Source of the DNA: Whalleya microplaca
Taxonomy: Eukaryota > Ascomycota > Sordariomycetes > Xylariales > Xylariaceae
Assembly: GCA_022497155.1 (NCBI GenBank)
Contig: MU385726.1
Location: forward strand, 558,001-622,000
Reading direction: 5' to 3'
Length of the DNA: 64,000 nucleotides
Of the stretch, positions 23,024 through 35,300 are shown piece by piece. A program made the translations under genes and the position numbers. Below the pieces are notes generated by a model. That model was given only the letters and a program-made list of their open reading frames with translations, had not been told where the DNA came from and did no database searches. Every line of letters starts with the position of its first letter. Positions within the stretch are counted from its first letter, which is position 1.

Positions 23024-26000
23024 ATGGCTCAACTCGTGTCGGCGAGTGCGAGGACGATACCTCGTCGGTTGGGTCAGTTAGCAGTTCAGGCGCGGATCTC
23101 GTCGTCGTTGAACCCTCGGCTACAGCGTTCTAGCTCCTGGGTATGCCATCGATGCACATACAGAGCTGTGGCAGTATCTGCTGGACGAAGGGCATTTTCT
23201 AGCACGTCTGTCGAGCCACCTAGCGAAGATGCACCCAGCAAAGATGCACCCAGCGAACGTGTCCATTCAGTTCCCCATACGAAAGCGGTTTGGACTGCTT
23301 TTGCTGGCTTGGACACTTTCCCCCGTCGCCATATTGGCCCCGATGATGCCGATACAGCTGAGATGCTGAAGGCGCTCTCCCCAGCCGTGGACAGCTTGGA
23401 TGAGTTCGTGAAGCAGGTCATTCCCGCGGACATTTTCACCCCCATCAAGCTTTCCCCCGTCCACGCTTTCGGTAAAGTCTATACCGAATCAAGTCTTCTG
23501 TCGTTGGCGAAGGCTATCGCGAGGCAGATTGAGCCGGAGAAGAGCTACATTGGCACCGGCTACTATGGAACGCACACCCCTTCTGTCATCCAACGAAACG
23601 TACTGGAGAACCCCGCCTGGTATACGAGCTACACACCTTACCAACCGGAAATCAGTCAAGGTCGCTTGGAATCATTGCTCAACTTCCAGACCATGGTGTC
23701 AGACCTGACCGCACTCCCCATAGCGAATTCTAGTCTCCTGGACGAAGGGACCGCCGCCGCCGAGGCTATGACGCTCTCTCTGAATGCCTTGCCGTCCTCA
23801 AGGGCTAAGGCAGCCTGGAAGACTTTCGTCGTCTCTGAAACTCTTCATCCACAGACGATTGAGGTCCTCCACGGGCGTGCTGCTGGTTTCGGTATTAGAA
23901 TATTACCGTTGGATCTCACGAAGAGCGAATCGATTGAGGAGATTACCGCGCTTGGTGAAAACCTCGTCGGTGTCATGGTCCAATATCCTGACACTTACGG
24001 CAGACTGGAGAACTTTGAAGGCCTGGCCGAGGTAGTGCATAAGCAGGGGGCCCTTCTCAGTGTTGCCACTGATCTTCTGGCATTGACTCTGCTGAAACCT
24101 CCTGGCGAATGGGGCGCTGATATTGCGTTTGGAAGTGCACAAAGATTCGGTGTGCCCATGGGATTTGGAGGCCCGCATGCTGCCTTCTTCGCCGTGGGCG
24201 AGAAGTACAAACGAAAGATGCCTGGGAGACTCGTCGGCCTTTCCAAAGATCGATTAGGCGGCCAAGCATACCGACTCGCTTTACAGACGCGAGAACAACA
24301 CATTCGAAGAGAAAAGGCCACCAGTAATGTTTGCACAGCGCAGGCCCTGCTGGCAAACATGAGCGCTCTCTACGGAATCTACCATGGACCCGAAGGTCTC
24401 AAAGCGATTGCTGAACGAACTGTTCGCGGAGCACGGGCTGTTCAAGCTCTCGCTGAAGCAAACGGGTATACTACAGAGAAGAGCAAGTGGTCTAGTGATG
24501 GAGGCGTCCTGTTTGATACAGTCATTATTGATATAGGATCTGCTGAAAAGCGGGCCGAATTTATTGGGAAGGCAACTTCGCAACATCTCTACTTTCGAAA
24601 GATCGGCGACCAAAGTATCGGCATATCGGTTGATGAGACCACGTCCTTCGACGACCTCAGAAATCTTTCTGATATGTTCCGAGACTGTTTTAACCCGGAA
24701 GCTTGGCCCAGACAGCCTCAGAAAAAGCATGTACGAGACAGGCAAGCAGATTATATTATTGGATTACTTTCTCGACAGCCTAGTGAGCTCGCTATACCAG
24801 ACGAATTTCGACGGACCTCTAGCTTCATGACACACCCCGTTTTCAATACGCATCACTCCGAGACGGAAATTCTACGTTACATATATCATCTGCAGTCTAA
24901 AGATCTCTCGTTGGTTCATTCCATGATTCCGCTCGGCTCATGTACTATGAAGTTGAACGGAACCACTGAGATGTCCCTCATATCACTGCCGCAATTTTCT
25001 CAGGCACACCCGTATACCCCGATACATAAAATAAGAGGATACGAATCTGTTTTGAGATGGTTCGGTCGTCAGCTGAGAAATATTACTGACATGCATGCTA
25101 CCTCTCTTCAACCTAATTCGGGGGCCCAGGGTGAATTCACTGGCTTAAGGGCTATTAGAGATTACCATAAGGTGAATCAGAAGGAGGGTGACAAGGAGCG
25201 GGATATCTGCCTCATTCCTGTGTCTGCTCACGGGACGAATCCTGCCTCGGCAGCTATGGCTGGTATGCGCGTGGTGCCCATCAAGTGTGATCCAGTCACA
25301 GGTAATCTTGACTTGGAAGACCTCGAAGCGAAATGCGAGGAACACAAGGAACAGCTCGGGGCTATCATGATAACGTATCCAAGCACATATGGTATATTCG
25401 AACCTGGGATCAGACAGGCGTGCGAGATCGTTCACAATCATGGTGGGCTGGTCTACATGGACGGTGCCAACATGAATGCACAAATCGGCCTCTGCTCTCC
25501 CGGCCAGCTTGGTGCTGATGTGTGCCATCTGAATCTCCACAAGACTTTCTGTATCCCGCATGGCGGAGGCGGTCCCGGCGTCGGCCCTATTTGTGTCAAA
25601 GAACATCTCGCACCTTTCATTCCTCGTGATCCTATCGGCAGGGATACCGGCGATGAGAGCAGGGATAACCCCGTTGGTGGCGGCTTTGCCGTGAGTAGTG
25701 CTAAGTACGGCAGCGCCAGCATCGCTCTCATCAGTTGGGCGTACAATACTTTGATGGGTAAGTCCTTCCGCGTATATATGCATCCTTTCTGAACCAGTTG
25801 CATTTTCTCTCGCGGCCCTTACTTTCCATAGGGGGTGTGATATATTAACTGACCAACCTAAAAGGAGTCGAGGGCTTGACCCACGCCACCAAGATCACGC
25901 TCCTCAACGCCAACTACCTGCTGGCGCGGCTCAAGCCGCACTACCCGATCCTGTACCAGAACGAGCACGGGCGGTGCGCGCACGAGTTCATCCTGGACGC

Positions 26001-26503
26001 GCGGCCCTTCAGCAAGTCGGCGGGGATCGAGGCGATCGACATCGCGAAGCGGCTGCAGGACTACGGCTTCCACGCGCCGACGATGAGCTGGCCGGTGGCC
26101 AACACGCTGATGATCGAGCCGACGGAGAGCGAGAGCAGGGAGGAGCTCGACCGCTTCGTCGACGCGCTCGTCGCCATCCGCGAGGAGATCCGCGACGTCG
26201 AGGAGGGCCGCGCCCCGCGCGACCGCAACGTCCTCAAGCTCGCGCCGCACCCCATGCGGGATATCATTCTGGGGGATGGCGACGGCAAGTGGGAGAGGAG
26301 CTACTCGCGCGAGAAGGCCGCGTATCCGCTGCCGTATCTGAAGGAGAAGAAGTTCTGGCCTACTATTGCTAGGGTGGACGACAGTGAGTTCCCTGCTAAG
26401 TATATGTGAGAATATTGGCAATACTAACGAGGTCACAGCTTATGGCGACTTGAACCTCTTCTGCACGTGTCCGCCGGTCGAGGACACCACCGGCGACAAC
26501 TAA
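23024..26503 (+). CDS. GCV2: Glycine decarboxylase P protein (glycine cleavage system)
   Basis: Three exons (23024-25757, 25865-26383, 26439-26503) give 1105 residues. The enzyme is PLP-dependent, decarboxylates glycine and passes the aminomethyl group to the lipoyl arm of the H protein in the mitochondrial matrix. Seen are an Arg-rich N-terminal presequence ([18 protein letters not shown]...), the start of the first half at [10 protein letters not shown], and the PLP-lysine motif [19 protein letters not shown] with Lys near 840. The second-half motifs [19 protein letters not shown] and [10 protein letters not shown] are also present. The start chosen is the ATG at 23024, which opens the presequence. 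Exon 2 is strikingly GC-rich at third codon positions compared with exon 1. The size fits fungal GCV2. Confidence 0.97.
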
Positions 26504-27547
26504 TGGAGCACCCACCATCCATTGAGTTAGCTGAGCTGTCTTCTTTTCTTCACCGTCATCATCTCTGGCATCTTTCTTTGCGCATGGTATTAGAGTTATC
26601 GGCAACTGTAAGAAACCTACGGGCATTCATCCTGCTTTCAACATCTAGGAGAGAGAGGGGCGGGCGTACCGGATTCTATGCGATAGGCGGTGGCGTCGTT
26701 GTCGTTGTTGTTCAACATGGATGATATAAAGAAAGCATCGGAAGAAGTTTCACCAACTTTCTCTCTAAGGCGTCTGGTGGTGGTGCGCTGTTCAACATTG
26801 CATGCATGCATTGATGCGGTTGGTTTTAGGTCATATATGATATGTATCTGCGATGAGTTTCAACTACTAGACAGACCCGGGTTTCCGAAAAACAAGGCTC
26901 CCTTAACTGAGCTAGACGGGATGGGGGGAACTGAATGGGGGACCGGATTGGCTTGCATGGAAAACTTGAGAGAGAGAGAGACAGAGAGAGCTCTAGACGA
27001 AGACATGTTGTAGATGTACGAATGAAGGAAAAGAAGACAGAAAAGACAGATATAGAGTGTAATTCAACATTCTGTAACCTTGGAGCCTAGATGAATCTCC
27101 TTACGAGGGACACGCATCGTGTGTTGATTATCTCGGTTGTGAAGACTAAGAGAGCAGACCACAACTCATTCTAAAGCAGTGCTGGCTGGGAGAATTTATT
27201 CATTTAATCCGAATCTACGAAGGTATTAGATGTAATATATATCTAGATCAACTTTAAGTACACACTGTAAACCCTACACATACCTACGATGCATCCTCAG
27301 CCCCAATCTAACATTAGGAGATATCTAGTTCGAATCTGCCTCCTCTTTATGTAGTATGAACACATGTAGCGCCCTCCAATTTCCCTCGCAAAGTCCCAAA
27401 CCTATACCTATTTTACCTAATCCTGCCATCATACCCAATCCAATCCGAGCTATCCAAAGTATCCAAAACCTCGCTGAACAAATAAACATTACGTACCACC
27501 CCCTCCCCCCTTTCCCCCCTCCCGTTCCCCCTTTCTTCCCCCCACCC
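26504..27547. other. Convergent intergenic region GCV2 / deaminase
   Basis: No gene seen. It holds a GA dinucleotide repeat at 26968-26990 and a dense C-rich tract at about 27497-27545, which is G-rich on the minus strand directly after the stop codon of the deaminase gene. Confidence 0.55.
26968..26990 (+). repeat. GA microsatellite
   Basis: Interrupted GA repeat (one AC step) in the intergenic region. Confidence 0.75.
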
Positions 27548-30034
27548 TCACACCCCTGGCCGCAAACAAATCCTCATAACCGCCTCCTGCGCACAGAGGT
27601 ATATACACCCAGCCTCGTCCGTGCCAGTCGCGATCTCGCCCTCGAACGCCGTCACGTCGACGAGCGGCAGCTTTCCCCCGTTGCTGCGCAGCCTCGCGGC
27701 CTCGCGCTCCGTCAGCCACTCCACGGCGCACGAGAGCGTGGCCCCTTTACTTTTACCACTGCCCTGACCTTGGCCTGGTTCCGCGCTCGCGTACTCGATC
27801 TGCACCTCGAGCGGGCCCGCGGTGTAGAGAGGCGTGTCGGCGCCCTGGGGCACTTGTCTGGATTTTGGGACGCCGGGGGCGAGGGCGCGGCTGTAGCTGC
27901 TTTTGAGAGTGGAGTGGGAGGGTGAGGGGATGGGCGGGGCGCGCGTGGGCATTGGGGGCGCGCGGAGGGGGAGGGGTTTCGGTGGGGGGATTGGGGAGTA
28001 GGGCCGTGACTGTGACTGTGACTGTGACTGTGGCCGTGACCATGATATTGATCGTGACCGTGACCTTGCGGGCTGAGGGGCAGGGGCAGGGCCTGGATCG
28101 ACTTGGTTCACGACTTTGCTGTCACTGGCTTCTTTATTGGCATTAGGACCTTCACCGGCGGCTTGGATCTTGTCAGGGGCATCGACTTTATCGGGAATGA
28201 TAGTTGGTTGAGCGTCGATCTCGACGGCCTTGGAGATATCAACGGTTTCAGGTTCACTTTCACCCTGGTTGGGCGATGCGTTATCGCCAGTGGGGCTTGA
28301 CGAGGGTTCTGGTTTAGTAGGCACATCTTCAGTCTGCTTTGCGTTGGCGCCAGAAGGCCCCTGAGCCCAGTCCCTGATCGAGGGAAGAGACTCTTTTGTT
28401 TCTTTGTTCTCCGTGACCGTGGGCTCTTGAGTATCTTGGGCATGAGTTGGAGCACTTTGAGCATCAACAGCAACAACCTCCCGTACCTCCGGCTCTTCCG
28501 TTCCCAGAAGAACTTCCGGCGGTATCGCGCTAGCCAGAGTCGAGTTGGACCAACGCAGCGTGAGCAACGTACTCTCGTTCGGATCAGGGTATGCCGTCCT
28601 CTCAGCTCGCCTGAGCAACAACCTGATACTGTCTCTAGCCTGATTCTGCAATCGCTGGTTGTACCTGTTCGCGAGGTCGGCGAAAATCGGTCCCCCGAGC
28701 GCGGGCAGCCGCCATCCCGGATACAGCCTTCCGTGGCACTTGGGCGTGTGTATCCTGCCGTACATCAGGATGAAGCAATTGCACAGCCAACAGGCATCCT
28801 TGCTCGAGCACACGACCCGTGGGACCCGCAGCGGCGTTCTAGATGACGAGGACGAAGACAAGGGGCGCATCTCGATGAAGTATAAGAGTTGAATCTCGGC
28901 ATGGATCTTGGATTCCTTTAGCGTCTGTTTAGTCTGGGTTCCAAACTGCTTGTTTGCGTCTTTCTTGTTGGTTTGGAGCAGGTTACAGATGCGGTCGAGG
29001 TTCATCTCGCCCTTCTTCAGGCCCTGGGTCTTCGAAAGCTTTGCGTCGAGACTGAGATTATAGCTGTCTGGTAGAGGAACCCTGTTGAAGGCCTCCTCGG
29101 GCAGCTCGGCGAGGATGGTACGCATGCGACGGACCAGCGGTATGTTCCTCGCGGTGTAGCAAAGCAGTCGGGCTGCTTCACGGTACCGGGCTACTTTGTT
29201 GATCATGTTGTAGAGATGGTCACGCGCTGACTGTTCCATGGTGGTGGGAGATATCTTGTCGAGTAAGGCTCTGAGTGGCCTCACTTGCCATCGGAGGTGG
29301 TAGATGCCATCTATCAGCTCCTCTAGTCGAGGCTGTGTCTGATGTTTAGTGTACGCGTCGATGAGGGCAACCACTTTCTTGCCCTTATATACGAAGGCGA
29401 ATGCGGCCGTAAAGAGCCCCGGGTCGTCGAATTGTCTGAGCTCGGCATGTCTGAAGTAATCTATGGCCTTCCGAAGAGCATCTTTGACTGGTGGCTTTCC
29501 CTTGTTCTTGTAACTTGAGGTGAAGCGCAGACGCTGAAGAATACGCATCGAACACATAGAGACGATAGCCTTGAACACATCGTCTCTGATGTCTTGTGAG
29601 CCATCTGGTTATATAGGTTAGCAATAAACAACTACAGGGGCATGGACTATCAGTCTAGACTTAGTACCATCAACTTGAGTAAGGAGGGAGAATATTCCAT
29701 CAAACTTCTCCCGAAGTACTTGTAAAATTTGCTTCCCATCATTGGGGCCGCTTTTGTTGACGCTAATGAGGACATTTAGGTAACTCGCCCCAGGATCCTC
29801 CTGAAGACAAACAGCCGGAATGTAGTTCGGATCATCCTTTGTGTGAGCTAGGAAGGCTAACGTACCAGCGAGACTACGCTCTTCATCGAAGGATAGGGTA
29901 TAACCTGTTAACTGACGTTGAGTTTCGGTCTCTGGGTTAGGCGAGGGGCTAATGGGCACAGAATGCAGGAGTTGTAGCACAGCGATGTTCTCAGCGCAAC
30001 TGATAGCAAGGCTGGGCGGGGTATTGGGTGCCAT
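27548..30034 (-). CDS. Predicted nucleic-acid/nucleotide deaminase, OTT_1508-like, with disordered tail
   Basis: Two exons (30034-29668, 29604-27548; intron of 63 bp) give 807 residues. Residues about 345-430 show the zinc-binding signature of the deaminase fold: HAEIQLLYF (about 357-365, His-Ala-Glu) and, some 35 residues on, ACWLCNCF (Cys 394 and 397), followed by HTPKCHGRLYPGWRLP. This pattern matches the fungal-expanded OTT_1508-like deaminase family; the substrate of that family is not established. The helical N-terminal 340 residues have no motif I recognise. Residues about 480-807 are low complexity, rich in Ser, Pro, Glu and Arg, with an RSRS/QSQS stretch, and end in a short ordered piece. 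All zinc ligands are present, so the domain looks catalytically competent. Confidence 0.8.
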
Positions 30035-30543
30035 TATAATCGCTCAAGATTCACCCTCGAAGCCTAAACCCTGAGAATATACCATTACTAAGCCATTATG
30101 GTCACCGATACTATAACATATCATGAGTTGTTAACAAGAGCAAAAGTTGTCTGGCTGTTTCTCCTCAGTGATAAACTGGAGAGGATCCGGCGGGTAGCCT
30201 CGCGCATTGTGTATGGTTCAGTACTCCAAATGCTATTGTAAAATGATTGGCCGTCGGAAAACTGCATATGCAGTGAAACGTGTTGCCGAGATACACCTCA
30301 AGCAAATGTGGCTTCGTCATTCAGAAAGTTGAGGATGCTACCTTAAGACTTCGTGCTGCCTCATATCTAATAATGCCATGTGTCACGGGTGCCACAATGC
30401 GAGACCCTACGTTTCTTTGAAATAGCCCTGACAGGGACACCTTCACTTTTTTCTGTTGATCTTGCTGACAAGAACGAGTTTAAAGACAGTATAAAACGAA
30501 TGCGAGTCTAGTTGTTCACTTCTCTCTTGCTAGTGCCCATGTC
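30035..30543. other. Intergenic region, F-box gene 3' side and deaminase promoter
   Basis: 509 bp between two minus-strand genes. It should hold the 3' UTR of the F-box gene and the promoter of the deaminase. No other gene seen. Confidence 0.5.
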
Positions 30544-32365
30544 TCAACAATCAGGTGCAAAAGTAAGCACTCTAATAGCCTTTGTAGGGAAATGTATCTG
30601 AAGCCCTTCATTAACGTTCGCAGCATCGTTATCCACCTGATCAGTACGGACCGATTCGGTCCCCAGTGTAGTGAAGGTGCTCATGATGCAATCGTCGTAT
30701 ATACCCATAAAGCTGACAGGAACGGCAAGTTGGGGCGTGGAGCTGGTGTTCGTAGCGAATACTGGTTTCACGGTATCGAGACGACCTTCCGCGTCTAGGG
30801 ATACGATGTATATGTCATCCTTGACTTCGAATATGACAAGCTTACCAGCGATAGTATCGTGGATGTGTAGCCAGCCGCCAAGGTCGACATTGTCGCCGCT
30901 AGGGTCGCATTCGACAACCGATGTCACCGAAGTGAAATCCTCCTCGCTGCGGAGAGCACGCCGCCAGTCCGAGCAGATGACCAACCTCCCTCCATTGGAA
31001 ATTCCGACCATAGTCTTTCCATTTACCATCCCTGCACCCCAATCATCCTCATCTAATGCCACCGCTTCCGTAGTCGGGGAAACTGGAGGGAACCGAGTAA
31101 ACCGGCCTTGCCTGGTCTGGAGACGCATTAAACGTTTTCTCTGACGATCTAGAGGCAGCGGAACCGGGCGAGGGGAGTTAAGATAATGGTGCAGGTAATC
31201 TGGATACTATTAATAACGAGTGTCTTGAACCTGGGCATGCTACCATAACCTACCTAGTTCTGTGTCGGCAACCGTTGCTGGGGGGTGATGAATGTAGTAG
31301 ATCTCAGAAGGCTTGACCAGATGAGGATGTATATGACCAAGTAGCTGACCGGACTGTTTGTCGTGAACATGGTAACCTTTAGTCCCGATAGAGTACATGA
31401 CAGCCGTTTCATCCTGGTCTAGATGACCAATGGCGTCCTGCTCAATCTCCATCTAATATAGTTAGCTTCCCAGTTATGCTTTGAGTGAGTACATGTTCTT
31501 TTCGCAGGTCGAGCCCAGTCAAGGCTAAATTAAAACGTGACTAAGAAATCGGGCAACGTACTGTAAAAAGGGTTAGAACCGGACGTGCAGCTAAGTAGAG
31601 CTGCAAGCATACGAGGAGAAAGAAGGGATACCAAGAGCATCAATACATACCATGTGTTCGTAATATAGGCTTCTCTAGATGACCTGGGACGTCGTACACG
31701 AAGCCTTCGCCCTGTGTCGATACAACACAAAGAGAATCATAAGAGAGTTGGAAACCACGCGTTTCTACGCTGTGGTTCAAGACCGCAATGCGCTGGAATT
31801 GGCCTCGCTCTAGGCCCGGGAGGTCGGTCCTCCACACCTCCAAAGCATTCCCAACCCTATCCCAAACGGCGGTGCCATTTTGGTATTCGAGATGAGCAAA
31901 GGGTCTAACTGTGTCCTTGTCCAAGGACCATAGCTTGTTGCCAGTGTCCATGTCTGTCACGCTGACACCGCCTACATGGGAAGTGGAAAGAATGAAGCGT
32001 CGCTTGAAATCTGGTCTAAAACGCCACACAGGATGCCGTCCTGCCTGTATTATATTTTCTCTGGGACTTGGCATCTCATCTTTCCAAGATCGCTCGAGAA
32101 GCAGGCGTGCCCGGCATACATCTTTCCATGATTTAATCCCTTTACCAAGGTGAGAAAATAAGTTGAGTTTATCGAGTGAATGCTCGGGTTCATGTAAATT
32201 CTTGGCACCAGGAGCTAATGCAGCATATATGACCTCTCGATGACTGGAATCGATGAACTCGTGCCAGGATTGAGACGAACAAGTTAAGTTAGCTATGCTG
32301 TTGAGTGACGCGAAGTTCAGGATGCGTAAGACGACCTCAGGCGGCAGTCTGGTCAATGGATCCAT
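30544..32365 (-). CDS. F-box protein with beta-propeller-like C-terminal region
   Basis: Four exons (32365-31651, 31524-31493, 31452-31254, 31199-30544) give 533 residues. The N-terminus MDPLTRLPPEVVLRILNF (residues 3-45 region) is a canonical F-box, which binds Skp1 in SCF ubiquitin ligases. The rest has scattered WD40/propeller-like strands (VTDMDTGNKLWSLD, VYDVPGHLEKPILRT, VHDKQSGQLLGHI) but no clean WD repeats. F-box proteins of this shape select substrates for ubiquitination; the target is unknown. The second exon is only 32 bp and the following intron only 40 bp. This is the one combination I found that keeps the frame open, so that stretch is less certain than the rest. Confidence 0.8.
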
Positions 32366-35300
32366 GACTTTTGTGAAGTATGGATGGGGTAGGATATCAG
32401 GTAACGGGGTGGTGATGAACTCGATAATGTAGCGAGGAGTTGAGCATCGGAAAAGAGTTGACGTGGAGCGTGAGGTCACCGATAGAGCAATCACAGGTAA
32501 TTTGCCAATTCAGTCTTATTTACCGGCACGAGGATAGTCCGAGGCGCCAATATCGGAACCATATGAAGCTGAGTTGATCCAAGTTTGGATTGACTGTTGA
32601 AGTCATTAATCCAGATTTTTGACTTGGCCCCCCGCCTCTAGCCTCCCACTAGCTCATGTCGCAGCTGCCACGTATATCCACCAGCTGTCCACACTTACGA
32701 AGCACAGTAAAAGACTAAAGTTGAGAATGAAAACAACTTGAGTTAAGGAGATGATTAGCAACAGTAGGTTGCTGTTAATCGTGTTCAATTAAGTAACTAC
32801 TTAAGTTGTTGGCTGCATCAAGTTACATTACGAACGAGCTGAGCTACGGTAAATGACGTCGATAGCATGGAACATAGTCAAACATAATAATTCTGCTAAC
32901 TTAAACCGCCTGCCTCATTTTATACAAGACTAACATCATAATACCTACGTACACTGAAGCGTCTTCATGATAATTTGAAGTCGCTCAGTTTCACCACAGC
33001 CATACTCAAACATATGCACTATGTTGAATTGACACTATGGCTATATTCATAATCATGCAGTGCGGGAGAATAGATATCAATGACACGTAGGTATATATAT
33101 TAACCATAAACAACCATCATCTCTGTCAAAGCACGCATTTCACTGGCATAAAACTTCATACTCCTACTTCCACCCATCCAGATTTACAACACTTTTCATG
33201 TACTACAGGAGGCCGATCAGCAGTATTACAGTGCGACCGATTTCACGTTTTCAGTTAAGGTGCATATCTAACTCGGACAGCGTGGCTGTCAAACTGACAG
33301 GTTTAATCAATTTCAGAGTTGTGCATAGTCTGTTGATGACGGACGTGTTACCATCAACTGTAACAGATTCATCGCCTGAGACAACTGAACGTTAAAAGAA
33401 GGATCGTCAACCAATAAAATAATTTATAATACTTACGCTCTGTACACCAAGTAAACTTTGTAGTATAAAGTTTAGTAATGAATTAGGCTGTGGTAATTAT
33501 AATCCATTAGTTCCATTTATTAGCCAGTCTTTTTTTTTACCACTTCCTGTTCCAATCCACTAGATGCTGATCTTGTATTTCAGAGCACGGCGACAGTTTC
33601 ATCGACCATGAGTAATATAATTATGTGTGGGCAGGCTGATGCTAACTAAAACCCTTTTGTTGTCCGTTATGGACCGAACAGATCCAAGAAACATATCGTT
33701 GCAGAGGCTAGAGAGCTGGACGATATGTCATGTAACCCAATTGAGATACTTGATATGTCGTGGCCGCTTCATTGTCAAAATCTTCGTCTTTGATTTCCTA
33801 CTCTACGCCCTCTGTAACGACGGGGCAATGTTTTTGCGCAGGTTCTGAGATTCTGATTTTGTGAATGTAGATATTTACTCTGATGAAAGGGGAGTTTCAG
33901 TATGCGCACCCGAGAAGCCGACTGAATTCATGATGAAATGATTCGGAACGGAAGCCAGATGCGTATTTACCTGCTAGCTAGGAATTTCCTATATTACGAG
34001 AGTGTGGATTTCCTCTATGAGTTCCTAATCATCATCGTGGGCTTTCTAAGAGCTGGAGATGGAATTAATGCAAGGCTTATTCTAATGCAGTCATAGATAC
34101 CTCTTTCCTGCCTTCAAGCTTTTGTTCGTTGCTGACCTTAGTTAGCCCCCTTGTCAAATGCTTCAAGCATGAAAACTCAATGCTAGTGGTTGAAGTGAAG
34201 CACTGACTCGTCGTAAGGTTAGCTGCGCATAAAGAACACTGCAGTGTTATGAGGCAGTACGTATATATATCATTATCGTGATATTATGTTCATGCGTATG
34301 GTGTACAATACGGGCATGTAAAGGATTAGAGCCAATCTTAGCGTCCGTTGGGAAGCACATGGGGACGAGTTGGTCTCGAGACCGGGCAGAAGAATGGACG
34401 AGACAGGAAGTGGCCGAAAATCGCGCAAGACAGCGGCATTCCAAGGAACGGCCGATGGATATAGACTCCATGGATTTTCGCTACCTTAGTTGCGGTTCAG
34501 AGGATGGCCTCAGACCAATCGGTAACCCTACCCAGGCTCAATGTCTTCTCGCATCAAGGCCTTGATCTTGAATGGGGACCAGCGTCATATCTTAGTGGCA
34601 ACTACTCTAAATTCCGAGGTAAGTTGCAATATGATAACACCCTCTTTCGCCCTCATACGAAATCAATAGGGCCTATTCCACTATCATGTAGCAGAGGCAG
34701 ACTAGTATGCTCAATCTCGCAGATTTCAGGGTCGGCGCTTGAATAGGGCTATATGTTTTGGATATGAAATCGTAAGATTACAGTGATCTTGAAATATTGA
34801 TTTTGGGAGAACAAGGTGTCCGTCTTTTGAGCGGCTGTAAATAGTCGTTATTCGATATGATACTGTGAGGTTAAATCGACTCTTGTCGATGAAATAAAGT
34901 GTCCACTAGCACAGCGCCTCCTAACGAATATCGCTGATCAACAGTATACAGTGGACCGGTGGGTAATATGATAGATCGCGATTTTCCGACAGGTTGACGA
35001 TCTAGGGCTGTTGGTGTACGACGATCTTGACTATCATTGCCAATCTACAGAACGTCGCCGGCTTTTTTGACTTCACACCTTGCTTGCAAAATATCTAACT
35101 TTTTCGTTGATGAAGGCATATATGCAGTCAAGAACAATTTATTGAAATTGCCGCATTTCAGAATCTAGCATGCGATAGAAAATAACGTGAGAAAGATGAA
35201 GACGTAATCAAACTCCTCGATAATTTCCTTTGAAATCTTAGTAGGTTTGATGATAGACGTCGCGAAGCATTGGAAACCGATTTTGTCTCATCTGGCGATT

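Noticed and set aside
23995..24745. Several minus-strand frames over 90 codons
   Set aside because: They lie wholly inside the GCV2 coding exon and show no domain.
27356..27925. Long plus-strand frame of 189 codons
   Set aside because: It overlaps the deaminase gene on the opposite strand and is an antisense shadow of its GC-rich, low-complexity 3' part.
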